This document shows positions 18,098 through 25,619 of a DNA stretch of 64,000 nucleotides, piece by piece (the stretch's first letter is position 1; every line of letters begins with the position of its first letter). The stretch lies in assembly GCF_947331465.1 (NCBI RefSeq), contig NZ_CAMZOK010000003.1, forward strand, positions 558,001 to 622,000, written 5' to 3'. The translations under genes were made by a program, and so were the position numbers. Source of the stretch: Shimia sp. Alg240-R146. Lineage in GTDB: Bacteria; Pseudomonadota; Alphaproteobacteria; Rhodobacterales; Rhodobacteraceae. Under the pieces are notes generated by a model, which was given only the letters and a program-made list of their open reading frames with translations, did not search any database and was not told the DNA's origin.

Positions 18098-19099
18098 TTA
18101 CACCGCCGCAAGCGCATCCACCAGCTTGGCTGCCCCAAACCGGAACGGATCGGTTGCGGGCAAGCCCATGTCTGCTTCGACCTGCGCCAAATAAGCTTTG
18201 GCCTCATCCTCACCCATGTTCTGGGTGTTCACTGACACGCCAATCACCTGACACCCAGGATTGGCCACCTTCGCCAAGGGCAAAGCCATATCGCGCAGCG
18301 CTTGCAACGACGGCAAATCGTATTCTGGCAAGCCGCGCATGTGCGTGCGTGTCGGCTCATGCGCCAGAACAAGCGCGTCCGGTTGCCCGCCATGAATAAG
18401 CGCCATCGTCACACCGGAATACGACACATGGAACAAGCTGCCCTGCCCCTCGATGTGGTCCCAGTGATCCGCGTCATTGTCAGGCGTCAGGTATTCCACC
18501 GAACCCGCCATGAAATCCGCAATCACTGCATCCAGCGGCACGCCATCTCCGGTGATCAGAATGCCGGTTTGACCTGTGGCGCGGAACGACGACTTCATGC
18601 CGCGCTTGCGCATCTCCGCATCCATGCAAAGCGCCGTGTACATCTTGCCAACCGAGCAATCCGTCCCCACGGCCAGCACCCGCTTGCCTGTGCGCGTCTT
18701 GCCGTTGGCAATCGGATACTCAACCTCGGGAATGCGCACATCGTGCAACTCACGCCCTGTCGCCTCGGCCACAGCCACCAAGTCCGGCTCCTCGCGCAGC
18801 AGGTTGTGCAGGCCAGAGGCCAGATCAAAGCCCTCTTCCAGTGCCATAACCAGCACCTTTTTCCATTCTTTGGAAATCACGCCACCGCGGTTGGCCACGC
18901 CAATCACCAGCGTCTTGGCGCCCGCTTCACGCGCTTCAACAAGGCTCATGTCGGTCAGCCCGAGATCGGCCTTACAGCCGTCCATCCGGAACTGCCCCAC
19001 AGCGTTTTCCGGACGCCAGTCCTTGATGCCAATCGCCACCTTGGCGGCCAGCTGATCCGGCGCATCGCCCAGAAACAAAAGATACGGTGTTTTGATCAT
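18098..19099 (-). CDS. dgcN: D-glutamate N-acetyltransferase DgcN (DUF1611 family)
   Basis: 333 residues. DUF1611-type protein with a P-loop-like motif at about 145-152 (AVGTDCSVGKMYTAL) and a C-terminal domain containing QPDALVLAHEP. In marine bacteria DgcN acetylates D-glutamate to N-acetyl-D-glutamate as the first step of a D-glutamate catabolic route. The adjacent dgcA, cysteine hydrolase and D-amino acid aminotransferase genes support that reading. It is the first gene of the run and diverges from mcl1 across about 300 bases. Older annotations call this family an NAD-dependent epimerase or EBNA-1-like protein. Confidence 0.87.
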   Translation of the reverse strand: MIKTPYLLFLGDAPDQLAAKVAIGIKDWRPENAVGQFRMDGCKADLGLTDMSLVEAREAGAKTLVIGVANRGGVISKEWKKVLVMALEEGFDLASGLHNLLREEPDLVAVAEATGRELHDVRIPEVEYPIANGKTRTGKRVLAVGTDCSVGKMYTALCMDAEMRKRGMKSSFRATGQTGILITGDGVPLDAVIADFMAGSVEYLTPDNDADHWDHIEGQGSLFHVSYSGVTMALIHGGQPDALVLAHEPTRTHMRGLPEYDLPSLQALRDMALPLAKVANPGCQVIGVSVNTQNMGEDEAKAYLAQVEADMGLPATDPFRFGAAKLVDALAAV

Positions 19100-19201
19100 C
19101 GCGCGATCCTTTCAGTCATCCCCAAGTCAATCTTGTTGACCTATATTTGCCCACGCATCGCGCAAATTCCTTGTGAACCTCCTGCCAAATCCACACTGGG
19201 T

Positions 19202-19214
19202 CGAAGATTCTTCG
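19202..19214. promoter_or_regulatory. Palindrome in the dgcN-mcl1 divergent region
   Basis: CGAAGA-T-TCTTCG is a 13-base inverted repeat about 100 bases upstream of dgcN. A second one, CGGGA-TTTTC-TCCCG, lies at 19232-19246. Either may be an operator; no local regulator gene is obvious. Confidence 0.35.
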
Positions 19215-19395
19215 ATTATTTCATCCCCAATCGGGATTTTCTCCCGCAATCTTTATGAAACCCTCCGAATCTCCCGAAACCCCGCCGCAACGCAGCGTAT
19301 TATGCCGCAGGCGCGAAAATTGCCTTGCGATCACCAGCGCAACTTCCTAACACTTCACGCAAGCCAGACGTAATTTCCTTACCGAGAGACCTGAC

Positions 19396-20355
19396 ATGAG
19401 CTTCCGCATCCAACCCGCCGCTCCGGCCCGCCCCAACCGCTGCCAACTGTTTGGCCCCGCGTCCAACACCAAGCTCTTTGCCAAGATGGCCGTCTCTGCG
19501 GCTGATGTGATCAACATCGACCTCGAAGATTCCGTTGCGCCTTCGGACAAAGACATTGCCCGCGCCAACGCCATTGAAGCCATCAACACCATCGATTGGG
19601 GCAAGAAAACCCTGTCCGTGCGCATCAACGGTCTGGACACGCCTTACTGGTACCGCGACGTGGTCGATCTGCTGGAACAGGCCGGCGAGCGTCTTGACCA
19701 GATCATGATCCCCAAGGTGGGCTGTGCCGAAGACATCTACGCCGTCGACGCCCTCGTGACCGCCATTGAGGCCGCCAAGGGCCGCAGCAAACGCATCGCC
19801 TTTGAGGTCATCATCGAATCCGCCGCCGGCATCGCCCACGTCGAAGCCATCGCCGCCGCCTCCCCCCGCCTTGAGGCCATGAGCCTGGGTGCTGCCGACT
19901 TCGCGGCCTCTATGGGCATGCAAACCACCGGCATCGGTGGCACGCAGGAAAACTACTACATGGTCCGCGAAGGTGAGAAACACTGGTCCGATCCGTGGCA
20001 CTGGGCGCAAGCCGCCATCGTCGCCGCCTGTCGTACCCACGGTGTGCTGCCGGTTGACGGCCCGTTTGGCGACTTCTCAGACGACGAAGGCTACATCGCA
20101 CAGGCCAAACGCTCGGCCACTTTGGGCATGGTCGGCAAATGGGCCATCCACCCCAAACAGATCGCGCTGGCCAATGAGGTCTTCACCCCGTCCGAGGAAG
20201 CGGTCAACGAAGCCCGCGAAATTCTCGCGGCGATGGAGCAGGCCAAAGCCAACGGTGAAGGCGCCACGGTTTACAAAGGCCGCCTTGTCGATATCGCGTC
20301 TATTAAGCAGGCCGAGGTGATTGTGGCGCAGGCTGAACTGATCGCGGCGAGCTGA
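19396..20355 (+). CDS. mcl1: L-malyl-CoA/beta-methylmalyl-CoA lyase
   Basis: 319 residues, CitE-like fold. Mcl1 cleaves beta-methylmalyl-CoA and L-malyl-CoA to glyoxylate plus propionyl-CoA or acetyl-CoA in the ethylmalonyl-CoA pathway, the usual route of C2 assimilation in Rhodobacterales lacking isocitrate lyase. Motifs include INIDLEDSVAPSDK (about 40-52) and IAFEVIIESAAGIAHVEA, with the Mg-binding Glu and Asp. The gene is intact and ends at a terminator. The last 46 codons exist again, diverged, at 21436-21576, beyond an inserted AT-rich gene. Confidence 0.95.
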   Translation: MSFRIQPAAPARPNRCQLFGPASNTKLFAKMAVSAADVINIDLEDSVAPSDKDIARANAIEAINTIDWGKKTLSVRINGLDTPYWYRDVVDLLEQAGERLDQIMIPKVGCAEDIYAVDALVTAIEAAKGRSKRIAFEVIIESAAGIAHVEAIAAASPRLEAMSLGAADFAASMGMQTTGIGGTQENYYMVREGEKHWSDPWHWAQAAIVAACRTHGVLPVDGPFGDFSDDEGYIAQAKRSATLGMVGKWAIHPKQIALANEVFTPSEEAVNEAREILAAMEQAKANGEGATVYKGRLVDIASIKQAEVIVAQAELIAAS

Positions 20356-20376
20356 GTGCTCACAAATGATGACGAC

Positions 20377-20404
20377 AAAAGGGGCCTCCATGGCCCCTTT
20401 CTTT
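20377..20404 (+). terminator. Terminator of mcl1
   Basis: Perfect stem AAAGGGGCC/GGCCCCTTT with loop TCCAT, followed by CTTT. A degenerate copy of the same structure follows the duplicated mcl1 end (21598-21625). Confidence 0.88.
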
Positions 20405-20724
20405 ATGCCAAAGCAAAGCTTTGGCAGCGCCCCGTTGACCGGCAGGGGCTTGCGCTGCAAGCTACCGAGAGGTGAAACGCCTCCACGGGGCGGGCGCTAC
20501 GCTTCCAGCCCCTCGGTTCGGACGCCGTGGCTCCTCAGACTTTGCCCGCTGTGAGCAGGAAGTGGCTTAAACCATACCGGAAACTGGCCATACTTTGGGT
20601 CGAAGCTCCAACCGATCCTGTTCGAGGCCGATGATTAAGAAACATTTTGATAATTTCAGGTTGCGATATATCCAGTGAACGCAATTACTGGGCGAAAAGA
20701 GACATTGGGCGTGGAGGAAATCGA
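20405..20724. other. Intergenic stretch left of the inserted gene
   Basis: About 320 bases between the mcl1 terminator and the orphan gene. The left part is GC-rich and host-like; from about 20590 the DNA becomes AT-rich. The change of composition probably marks one junction of the foreign segment. No gene seen. Confidence 0.5.
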
Positions 20725-21435
20725 GTGGGTGCATTGCAGATACTAGTATTGGCTTTTTCGGCTTGGGGAATGTCTTTGCAAGGCGTTGATTTGCATCGAG
20801 CTGCGTGGGAGTTGGAAATTGGTGTGGATATCGTTTCGCGCGCTGTTGAGGAACGCCTGCTGCACGATGTGAGCGACGATGAAAATGGGCCTTCTTCTAA
20901 TTGCGTTTCTGCAAAGGATTTCATTAATGCGTCCGGTGAAATCCAGAACTGGGACAGTTTCGTTCCTTGTACTGACGCAGATGATTTTTTCTTTTACGGC
21001 ATCGGCAGGGATTTAAATCTGATAGTTCTGCATCCTGGCGAAGTCGTCGTCGAAGATTATTTTGTAATCTACAAACGCTATTTAAGCTTGAAAGAAGAAT
21101 ACAATATTGGACCTATGGAGGCGGGAGATCCCGGTTTTCTTGTTTTGGGGCTTGCAGCCGCTGCGTCTATTGACGATGCGGAAAAGAAGAATTTGTACGA
21201 GGCGTATTCGCTTCACCAATTAATTGTTTTGCACGCGCAAGAAATTGATCAGTCATGGCTTAGGGGAGAGACAGCTGCAAATCTGTTTTATGGGTACTTC
21301 GGCGATGCGCTTTCACCATCCGGGATCGATACTTTCGGACAACTTGTTTGCGTCGTGAAGTACGACGTACTAGGATTGTCGGTGAGCGAAATCATGGCGT
21401 CGAAAGCTTTCACCAATTGCGTCAATAACCTCTAA
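20725..21435 (+). CDS. AT-rich orphan protein, possibly secreted
   Basis: 236 residues, not recognised. I choose the GTG at 20725 because GGAGG lies seven bases before it; the frame is open further upstream to a TTG but without a ribosome-binding site. The N-terminus (GALQILVLAFSAWGMSLQG) is hydrophobic and could be a signal peptide. The rest is acidic with scattered Cys residues (SSNCVSA, FVPCTDAD, QLVCVVK, TNCVNNL). Its codon use and base composition are much more AT-rich than its neighbours, and it is flanked by two copies of the mcl1 3' end, so it was probably acquired by horizontal transfer. Confidence 0.6.
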   Translation: MGALQILVLAFSAWGMSLQGVDLHRAAWELEIGVDIVSRAVEERLLHDVSDDENGPSSNCVSAKDFINASGEIQNWDSFVPCTDADDFFFYGIGRDLNLIVLHPGEVVVEDYFVIYKRYLSLKEEYNIGPMEAGDPGFLVLGLAAAASIDDAEKKNLYEAYSLHQLIVLHAQEIDQSWLRGETAANLFYGYFGDALSPSGIDTFGQLVCVVKYDVLGLSVSEIMASKAFTNCVNNL

Positions 21436-21576
21436 AGCGAAATCCTCGCCGCCATGAAACAGACCAAGGCCAACGGCGAAGGCGCCACGGTCTACAAAAG
21501 CCGCCTTGTCGATATCGCGTCTATTAAGCAGGCCGAAGTGGTCGTCGCCCAAGCCGAGCTGATCGCCGCGGGCTAA
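21436..21576 (+). pseudogene. Duplicated 3' end of mcl1
   Basis: These 141 bases encode the last 46 residues of Mcl1 again (LAAMKQTKANGEGATVYKSR onward, to the stop) with only a few substitutions: Glu-Gln-Ala to Lys-Gln-Thr, KGR to KSR, VIVAQ to VVVAQ. A degenerate copy of the mcl1 terminator follows. It has no start and is fused directly behind the stop codon of the orphan gene. It is probably the original chromosomal end, displaced when incoming DNA carrying its own mcl1 end recombined. Confidence 0.85.
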
Positions 21577-21728
21577 ACACCCAAAGACACCGATGACAAA
21601 AAGGTGTCTCCACGGTCCCCTTTTTTGCACAAGGGCCAGCGCCGGACCGGGGACGGCGCAACACCCCACCGGCTTGGCACTTTATCTCTGCCACTTGTCG
21701 CCAGACGTTCCCGTTTCGCACATCTTAA

Positions 21729-21764
21729 GAAAAAGCGCCGGCCCATGGGACCAGTCCGGCGCTG
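21729..21764 (-). terminator. Terminator of the lrp-type regulator gene
   Basis: Perfect 8-bp stem AGCGCCGG/CCGGCGCT (21734-21741 and 21756-21763); on the minus strand it is followed by TTTTTC. Confidence 0.8.
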
Positions 21765-21803
21765 GCCCGGCGACCTACGGCCTTGACTCCGGGCTCAATC
21801 TCC

Positions 21804-22256
21804 TTAGGCCCGCTCATCCTTGGGCGAGCCCATCACCACATAACTGGTGATCGCATGTACCTGCTCCACTGTGCCCAAAACCTCGGTGTGAAAGCGTTTG
21901 TAGGATGGCAGATCCGCCGCTTCCACGCGCAGCAGGTATTCTACCTGACCGGTGATATTGTGGCACTCCCGCACCTCAGGTGCCTGCGCCATGGCCCGCT
22001 CAAAAGCCTCCTGCGCGTGTTTGGTGTGTTGATTGAGCCCCACCGTGACGTAAGCCACGAATCCCGTGCCCAAAGCGGCACGGTTCAGCACCGCGCGATA
22101 GCCTGAGATCACGCCGGTCTTCTCCAACGCAGCCACCCTGCGCAAACAGGCTGACGGCGACAGCCCAACCTTGTCTGCCAGCGCCAGATTGCTGATCCGC
22201 CCATCGCGGCTCAACTCGCGCAATATATGTTCGTCAATGTGATCAAGATCCGCCAT
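21804..22256 (-). CDS. Lrp/AsnC family transcriptional regulator
   Basis: 150 residues. An N-terminal winged helix-turn-helix (LDHIDEHILRELSRDGRISNLALADKVGLSPSACLRR) is followed by a RAM ligand-binding domain. The start MADLDHIDEH at 22256 matches the family. It is divergent from a LysE-type exporter with about 55-70 bases between, the standard layout of an amino-acid-sensing regulator controlling an exporter. Confidence 0.93.
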   Translation of the reverse strand: MADLDHIDEHILRELSRDGRISNLALADKVGLSPSACLRRVAALEKTGVISGYRAVLNRAALGTGFVAYVTVGLNQHTKHAQEAFERAMAQAPEVRECHNITGQVEYLLRVEAADLPSYKRFHTEVLGTVEQVHAITSYVVMGSPKDERA

Positions 22257-22328
22257 TAATTGCAAAAATAGATGACATGCGCACAAATACGCAACCCGCA
22301 AGCGCCCATAATGCCTCAAACTGCGCCC

Positions 22329-22925
22329 ATGACTTACGACATCCTCGCCGCCCTCACCTTATTTGCCTTTGTGTCCTCGATCACGCCGGGGCCAAACAAT
22401 CTGATGCTTATGGCCTCAGGTGCCAATTTTGGCTTTGCCCGCTCTATTCCCCACATGCTGGGCATCGGCGTTGGCTTTGTGGTGATGGTTGTGCTGGTGG
22501 GCGTCGGCCTGATGCAACTGTTTGACTATGTCCCTGTGCTGCACACCATCCTGAAGATCGCCTCGGTGGCCTACCTGCTATGGCTGGCGTGGAAAATCGC
22601 CCACGCAGGCGCACCGCAAAACGGCAGCAAAAGCGGCACGCCGATGACGTTTCTTCAGGCCGCGCTGTTCCAATGGGTCAATCCCAAAGCATGGACCATG
22701 GCGCTCACGGCGGTAACGCTTTATGCGCCCGATCGCAGCTTGTGGGCCGTTCTGTCTGTCGCCGCGGTGTTTGGCGCCATCAACCTGCCCTGCGTCAGCA
22801 GCTGGACCGTCTTGGGACAGCAAATGCGCCGTCTGCTGACATCGCCAACCCGCCTGACCACCTTCAACTGGACCATGGCAGCCCTGCTGGTGGTCTCGCT
22901 TTATCCAGTGCTTGTCACCGGCTGA
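22329..22925 (+). CDS. LysE/RhtB family amino acid exporter
   Basis: 198 residues with about six membrane segments and the family motif SSITPGPNNLMLMASGANFG near the N-terminus. Such proteins export amino acids or related compounds using the proton gradient. The start MTYDILAALT matches the family; an alternative ATG at 22311 would add six residues. Probably controlled by the divergent Lrp-type regulator. Its 3' end overlaps the convergent GyrI-like gene by 25 bases. Confidence 0.9.
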   Translation: MTYDILAALTLFAFVSSITPGPNNLMLMASGANFGFARSIPHMLGIGVGFVVMVVLVGVGLMQLFDYVPVLHTILKIASVAYLLWLAWKIAHAGAPQNGSKSGTPMTFLQAALFQWVNPKAWTMALTAVTLYAPDRSLWAVLSVAAVFGAINLPCVSSWTVLGQQMRRLLTSPTRLTTFNWTMAALLVVSLYPVLVTG

Positions 22926-23533
22926 CGCAAAATCGTGCGCAGCTTTTCTGGCGCCACACGGCGGGGATCGCCAAGGTAAATCTCGTGGTGGTGACCGTTA
23001 AACGTCATCCCTGCCTCAGGCATCACAACATCATGCAGATGCGCCAGCACCGGCGCCTCGTCTGAATATGGCCCGACATGCAGCGTCTGAAAACAATCGC
23101 CTTCCTCCAGCGTCTTTAGGGACACCTCCGCCAGCGCCGAGGTTTCCGCGCCCTTCTTGGCCAGCTTCACCTGCGCCGCCTCACGCGCAGTGTCCAAATC
23201 GGTCTTCGTCACAGCCTCCGGTATCCGGATCATCGCGCTCCAGCGCCATGCATCGCGCTCGGCCCGCACAAAACTGCCGGGATCATCCGCCCACCACAGC
23301 GCCTCCAGCGGCGGCACCACAAAATCCGCGTCCTGCGCCTTCTGAGCAAACTTGATACCATAGGCCAACGGATAAAGCGCCCCAAGAGCGCGGGCATAGA
23401 CCGGTCCGCCAGGATCGCCCTGTCCGGTGATGCTCAAAAACTGAAGCTTGGGAAACACAACGCGATCCCAGCGACCGACCTTGCCGCTGTAATACGGCTT
23501 GTCCGCCTTCTTGAAATCCAGCTTCCCGCTCAT
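22901..23533 (-). CDS. GyrI-like small-molecule-binding protein
   Basis: 210 residues of the stand-alone GyrI-like (SHS2/SOUL-like) family, with VVFPKLQFLSITGQGDPGG near the start and the C-terminal MTFNGHHHEIYLGDPRR. Family members bind amphipathic or drug-like small molecules, and some have hydrolase activity. The start ATG overlaps the stop of the upstream AraC-type regulator (ATGA), so the two are translationally coupled. Confidence 0.85.
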   Translation of the reverse strand: MSGKLDFKKADKPYYSGKVGRWDRVVFPKLQFLSITGQGDPGGPVYARALGALYPLAYGIKFAQKAQDADFVVPPLEALWWADDPGSFVRAERDAWRWSAMIRIPEAVTKTDLDTAREAAQVKLAKKGAETSALAEVSLKTLEEGDCFQTLHVGPYSDEAPVLAHLHDVVMPEAGMTFNGHHHEIYLGDPRRVAPEKLRTILRQPVTSTG

Positions 23534-24381
23534 GCCGTTGCCTCTGCTCTGTCTGCAAGCGGCAGGCAAATCTCTGTCAGCAGATCTTCGCGCGGCGTTT
23601 CCATCGGGTTGTTAAGGTACATCTCAAAACACGGCGCATCACCGGGCATCTCACCGGACTCCGGCAGCCATTTGCCAAACAACGCCTCATAAGCCTGCGG
23701 AATCAACTCGTAAGGCCCCCGCAGTGTCAAAACCGCATACCGACCACCGGCAACTGCATAGCCCTCAAGCCCCTCCGGCACATCGTCCAGCCGCAGCTCC
23801 GCGCCAGCCATTGACCGCAAATCCGCCTCTGGCGCGGCCTCGGGGTTGTCGAAATAGATCCCCACCGGATTGCCAATCCGCGGCCACAGGTTGTTTTTCT
23901 GGCAGGTGGCAAAGAACGCCTCAAACGCGGCGCCAATCTGGCTATAGGCCCCCTTGTGCACCACGCCCGCAATCACCCGCGGCGCCTCGTCTCTGATCGT
24001 GACTGGAAACATTGGACCTTCTCCCTGTTTGCGTGTCATCAGCGGCGCAACGTGTACGCCCTGTTTTCTGAACTGCGCGGGACTTGCGCCGTATTGGCTG
24101 GCAAATGCCCGTCCGAAGCTGCGCGGATTGTCGTATCCCACAGCCCGCGAAATTTCTTCCGGCCGCGTGTCTTCCAACAAAAGCAGGCATGCCGCTTTGT
24201 GCAGCCGCACCCGCCGCACGGCTTGCGCACAGGTTTCGCCGGTCATGGCATGAAACACCCGATGCCAGTGAAACCGGCTCATTGCGGCCTCATCGGCCAG
24301 CCGATCCAGCGACATGTCGCTCGCCGGATTATCATGGATATAGCGCAGCACCCGTATCAACCGCTTTTCATAATTGGCCAC
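23530..24381 (-). CDS. AraC family regulator with GyrI-like effector domain
   Basis: 283 residues. An N-terminal AraC helix-turn-helix pair (LDRLADEAAMSRFHWHRVFH, then EISRAVGYDNPRSFGRAFAS) is followed by a GyrI-like effector-binding domain (about 115-280), the arrangement of Rob/SbmC-type drug-responsive regulators. The start is a GTG at 24381 (MANYEKRLIRVL); upstream codons in the longer frame do not look like the family. It probably senses an amphipathic compound and controls its own transcript with the downstream GyrI-like protein. Confidence 0.88.
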   Translation of the reverse strand: MANYEKRLIRVLRYIHDNPASDMSLDRLADEAAMSRFHWHRVFHAMTGETCAQAVRRVRLHKAACLLLLEDTRPEEISRAVGYDNPRSFGRAFASQYGASPAQFRKQGVHVAPLMTRKQGEGPMFPVTIRDEAPRVIAGVVHKGAYSQIGAAFEAFFATCQKNNLWPRIGNPVGIYFDNPEAAPEADLRSMAGAELRLDDVPEGLEGYAVAGGRYAVLTLRGPYELIPQAYEALFGKWLPESGEMPGDAPCFEMYLNNPMETPREDLLTEICLPLADRAEATA

Positions 24382-24539
24382 AGACCGCTCCGTTTTCGCT
24401 CTCGCCACCACTCTGCCACAGCCCCAACGCACAAATCTTGCTGAATTTGCCAGCGGCGGGCACACTGCCACAGACGTTGCAATTCCGTCAGGTCAGCGTC
24501 ATATAGCGGGCACAGGGCAAGACCGCCAAAGAGGATGCG

Positions 24540-25502
24540 ATGACCAATTATCTCGACTTCGAAAAACCCCTCGCGGAGATTGAAGGCAAAGCCGAAGAGT
24601 TGCGCGCACTGGCGCGGACAAACGAAGAAATGGACGTGGCTGACGAAGCCGCGGCACTTGATCGCAAAGCAGCCGACCTGCTTGACGAGCTTTACAAAGA
24701 CCTCACGCCTTGGCGCAAATGCCAAGTCGCCCGCCACCCCGAACGGCCGCACACCCGCGACTATGTCAAGGCGCTCTTCACCGAATTCACACCGCTCGCA
24801 GGGGATCGCAACTTTGCCGACGACCTCGCGGTTACGGGTGGCCTTGCGCGTTTTAATGACCAACCGGTGATGGTGATCGGCCATGAAAAAGGCCACGACA
24901 CCAAATCCCGCATTGCCCATAACTTTGGCATGGCGCGCCCCGAGGGCTATCGCAAAGCCGTGCGCCTTTTGGACATGGCCGACCGTTTCAATCTGCCGGT
25001 GATCTCGCTGGTGGACACCACCGGCGCCTACCCCGGAAAAGGGGCGGAAGAACGCGGCCAGTCCGAGGCCATCGCGCGTTCGACCGAGGCCTGCCTGAAC
25101 ATCGGCGTGCCGCTGGTGTCGGTGATCATCGGCGAAGGCGGCTCCGGCGGCGCCGTGGCATTCGCCACCGCCAACCGCGTCGCGATGCTGGAACATTCCG
25201 TCTATTCGGTGATCTCACCCGAAGGCTGTGCGTCTATCTTGTGGAAAGACGCCGAGAAAATGCGCGAAGCTGCCGAAGCCCTGCGCCTGACCGCGCAGGA
25301 TCTCAAGAAACTGGGCGTGGCGGACCGCATCATCGAAGAACCCAAAGGTGGCGCACATCGCGACGCCGAAGCTGCGATCGACAGCGTGAAGGCGGCAATC
25401 ACCGCAATGCTCAAGGAGCTGAGCAAGAAAGACCGCAAACAGCTGATTGCGGATCGCCGCAAAAAGTTCCTCGATGTGGGCAAAAAAGGCCTCGCAGCCT
25501 AA
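24540..25502 (+). CDS. accA: Acetyl-CoA carboxylase carboxyltransferase subunit alpha
   Basis: 320 residues, full length. Transfers the carboxyl group from biotin-BCCP to acetyl-CoA, forming malonyl-CoA for fatty acid synthesis, in complex with AccD. Typical segments are [14 protein letters not shown] at the N-terminus, [13 protein letters not shown] and [16 protein letters not shown], the oxyanion-forming Gly-Gly region. It is followed by a strong terminator and stands as a single gene. Confidence 0.98.
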   Translation: MTNYLDFEKPLAEIEGKAEELRALARTNEEMDVADEAAALDRKAADLLDELYKDLTPWRKCQVARHPERPHTRDYVKALFTEFTPLAGDRNFADDLAVTGGLARFNDQPVMVIGHEKGHDTKSRIAHNFGMARPEGYRKAVRLLDMADRFNLPVISLVDTTGAYPGKGAEERGQSEAIARSTEACLNIGVPLVSVIIGEGGSGGAVAFATANRVAMLEHSVYSVISPEGCASILWKDAEKMREAAEALRLTAQDLKKLGVADRIIEEPKGGAHRDAEAAIDSVKAAITAMLKELSKKDRKQLIADRRKKFLDVGKKGLAA

Positions 25503-25529
25503 GCGACGCTCAACGCAACGCAAAACAGG

Positions 25530-25556
25530 CCGTCCCTTTCGGGGCGGCTTTTTTGG
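25530..25556 (+). terminator. Terminator of accA
   Basis: Stem GCCGTCCC/GGGGCGGC with a TTTC loop followed by six T, 28 bases after the stop. Confidence 0.9.
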
Positions 25557-25619
25557 TTTCCGAGAGCAGGAGATGCCTGTTCTGAGCCCCCAGCGTACGC
25601 AGCCCCGAGCGGTTCATTC

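Noticed and set aside
20647-20724. Extended N-terminus of the orphan gene from a TTG start
   Set aside because: No ribosome-binding site before the TTG, whereas GTG 20725 has GGAGG at ideal spacing and begins a hydrophobic leader.
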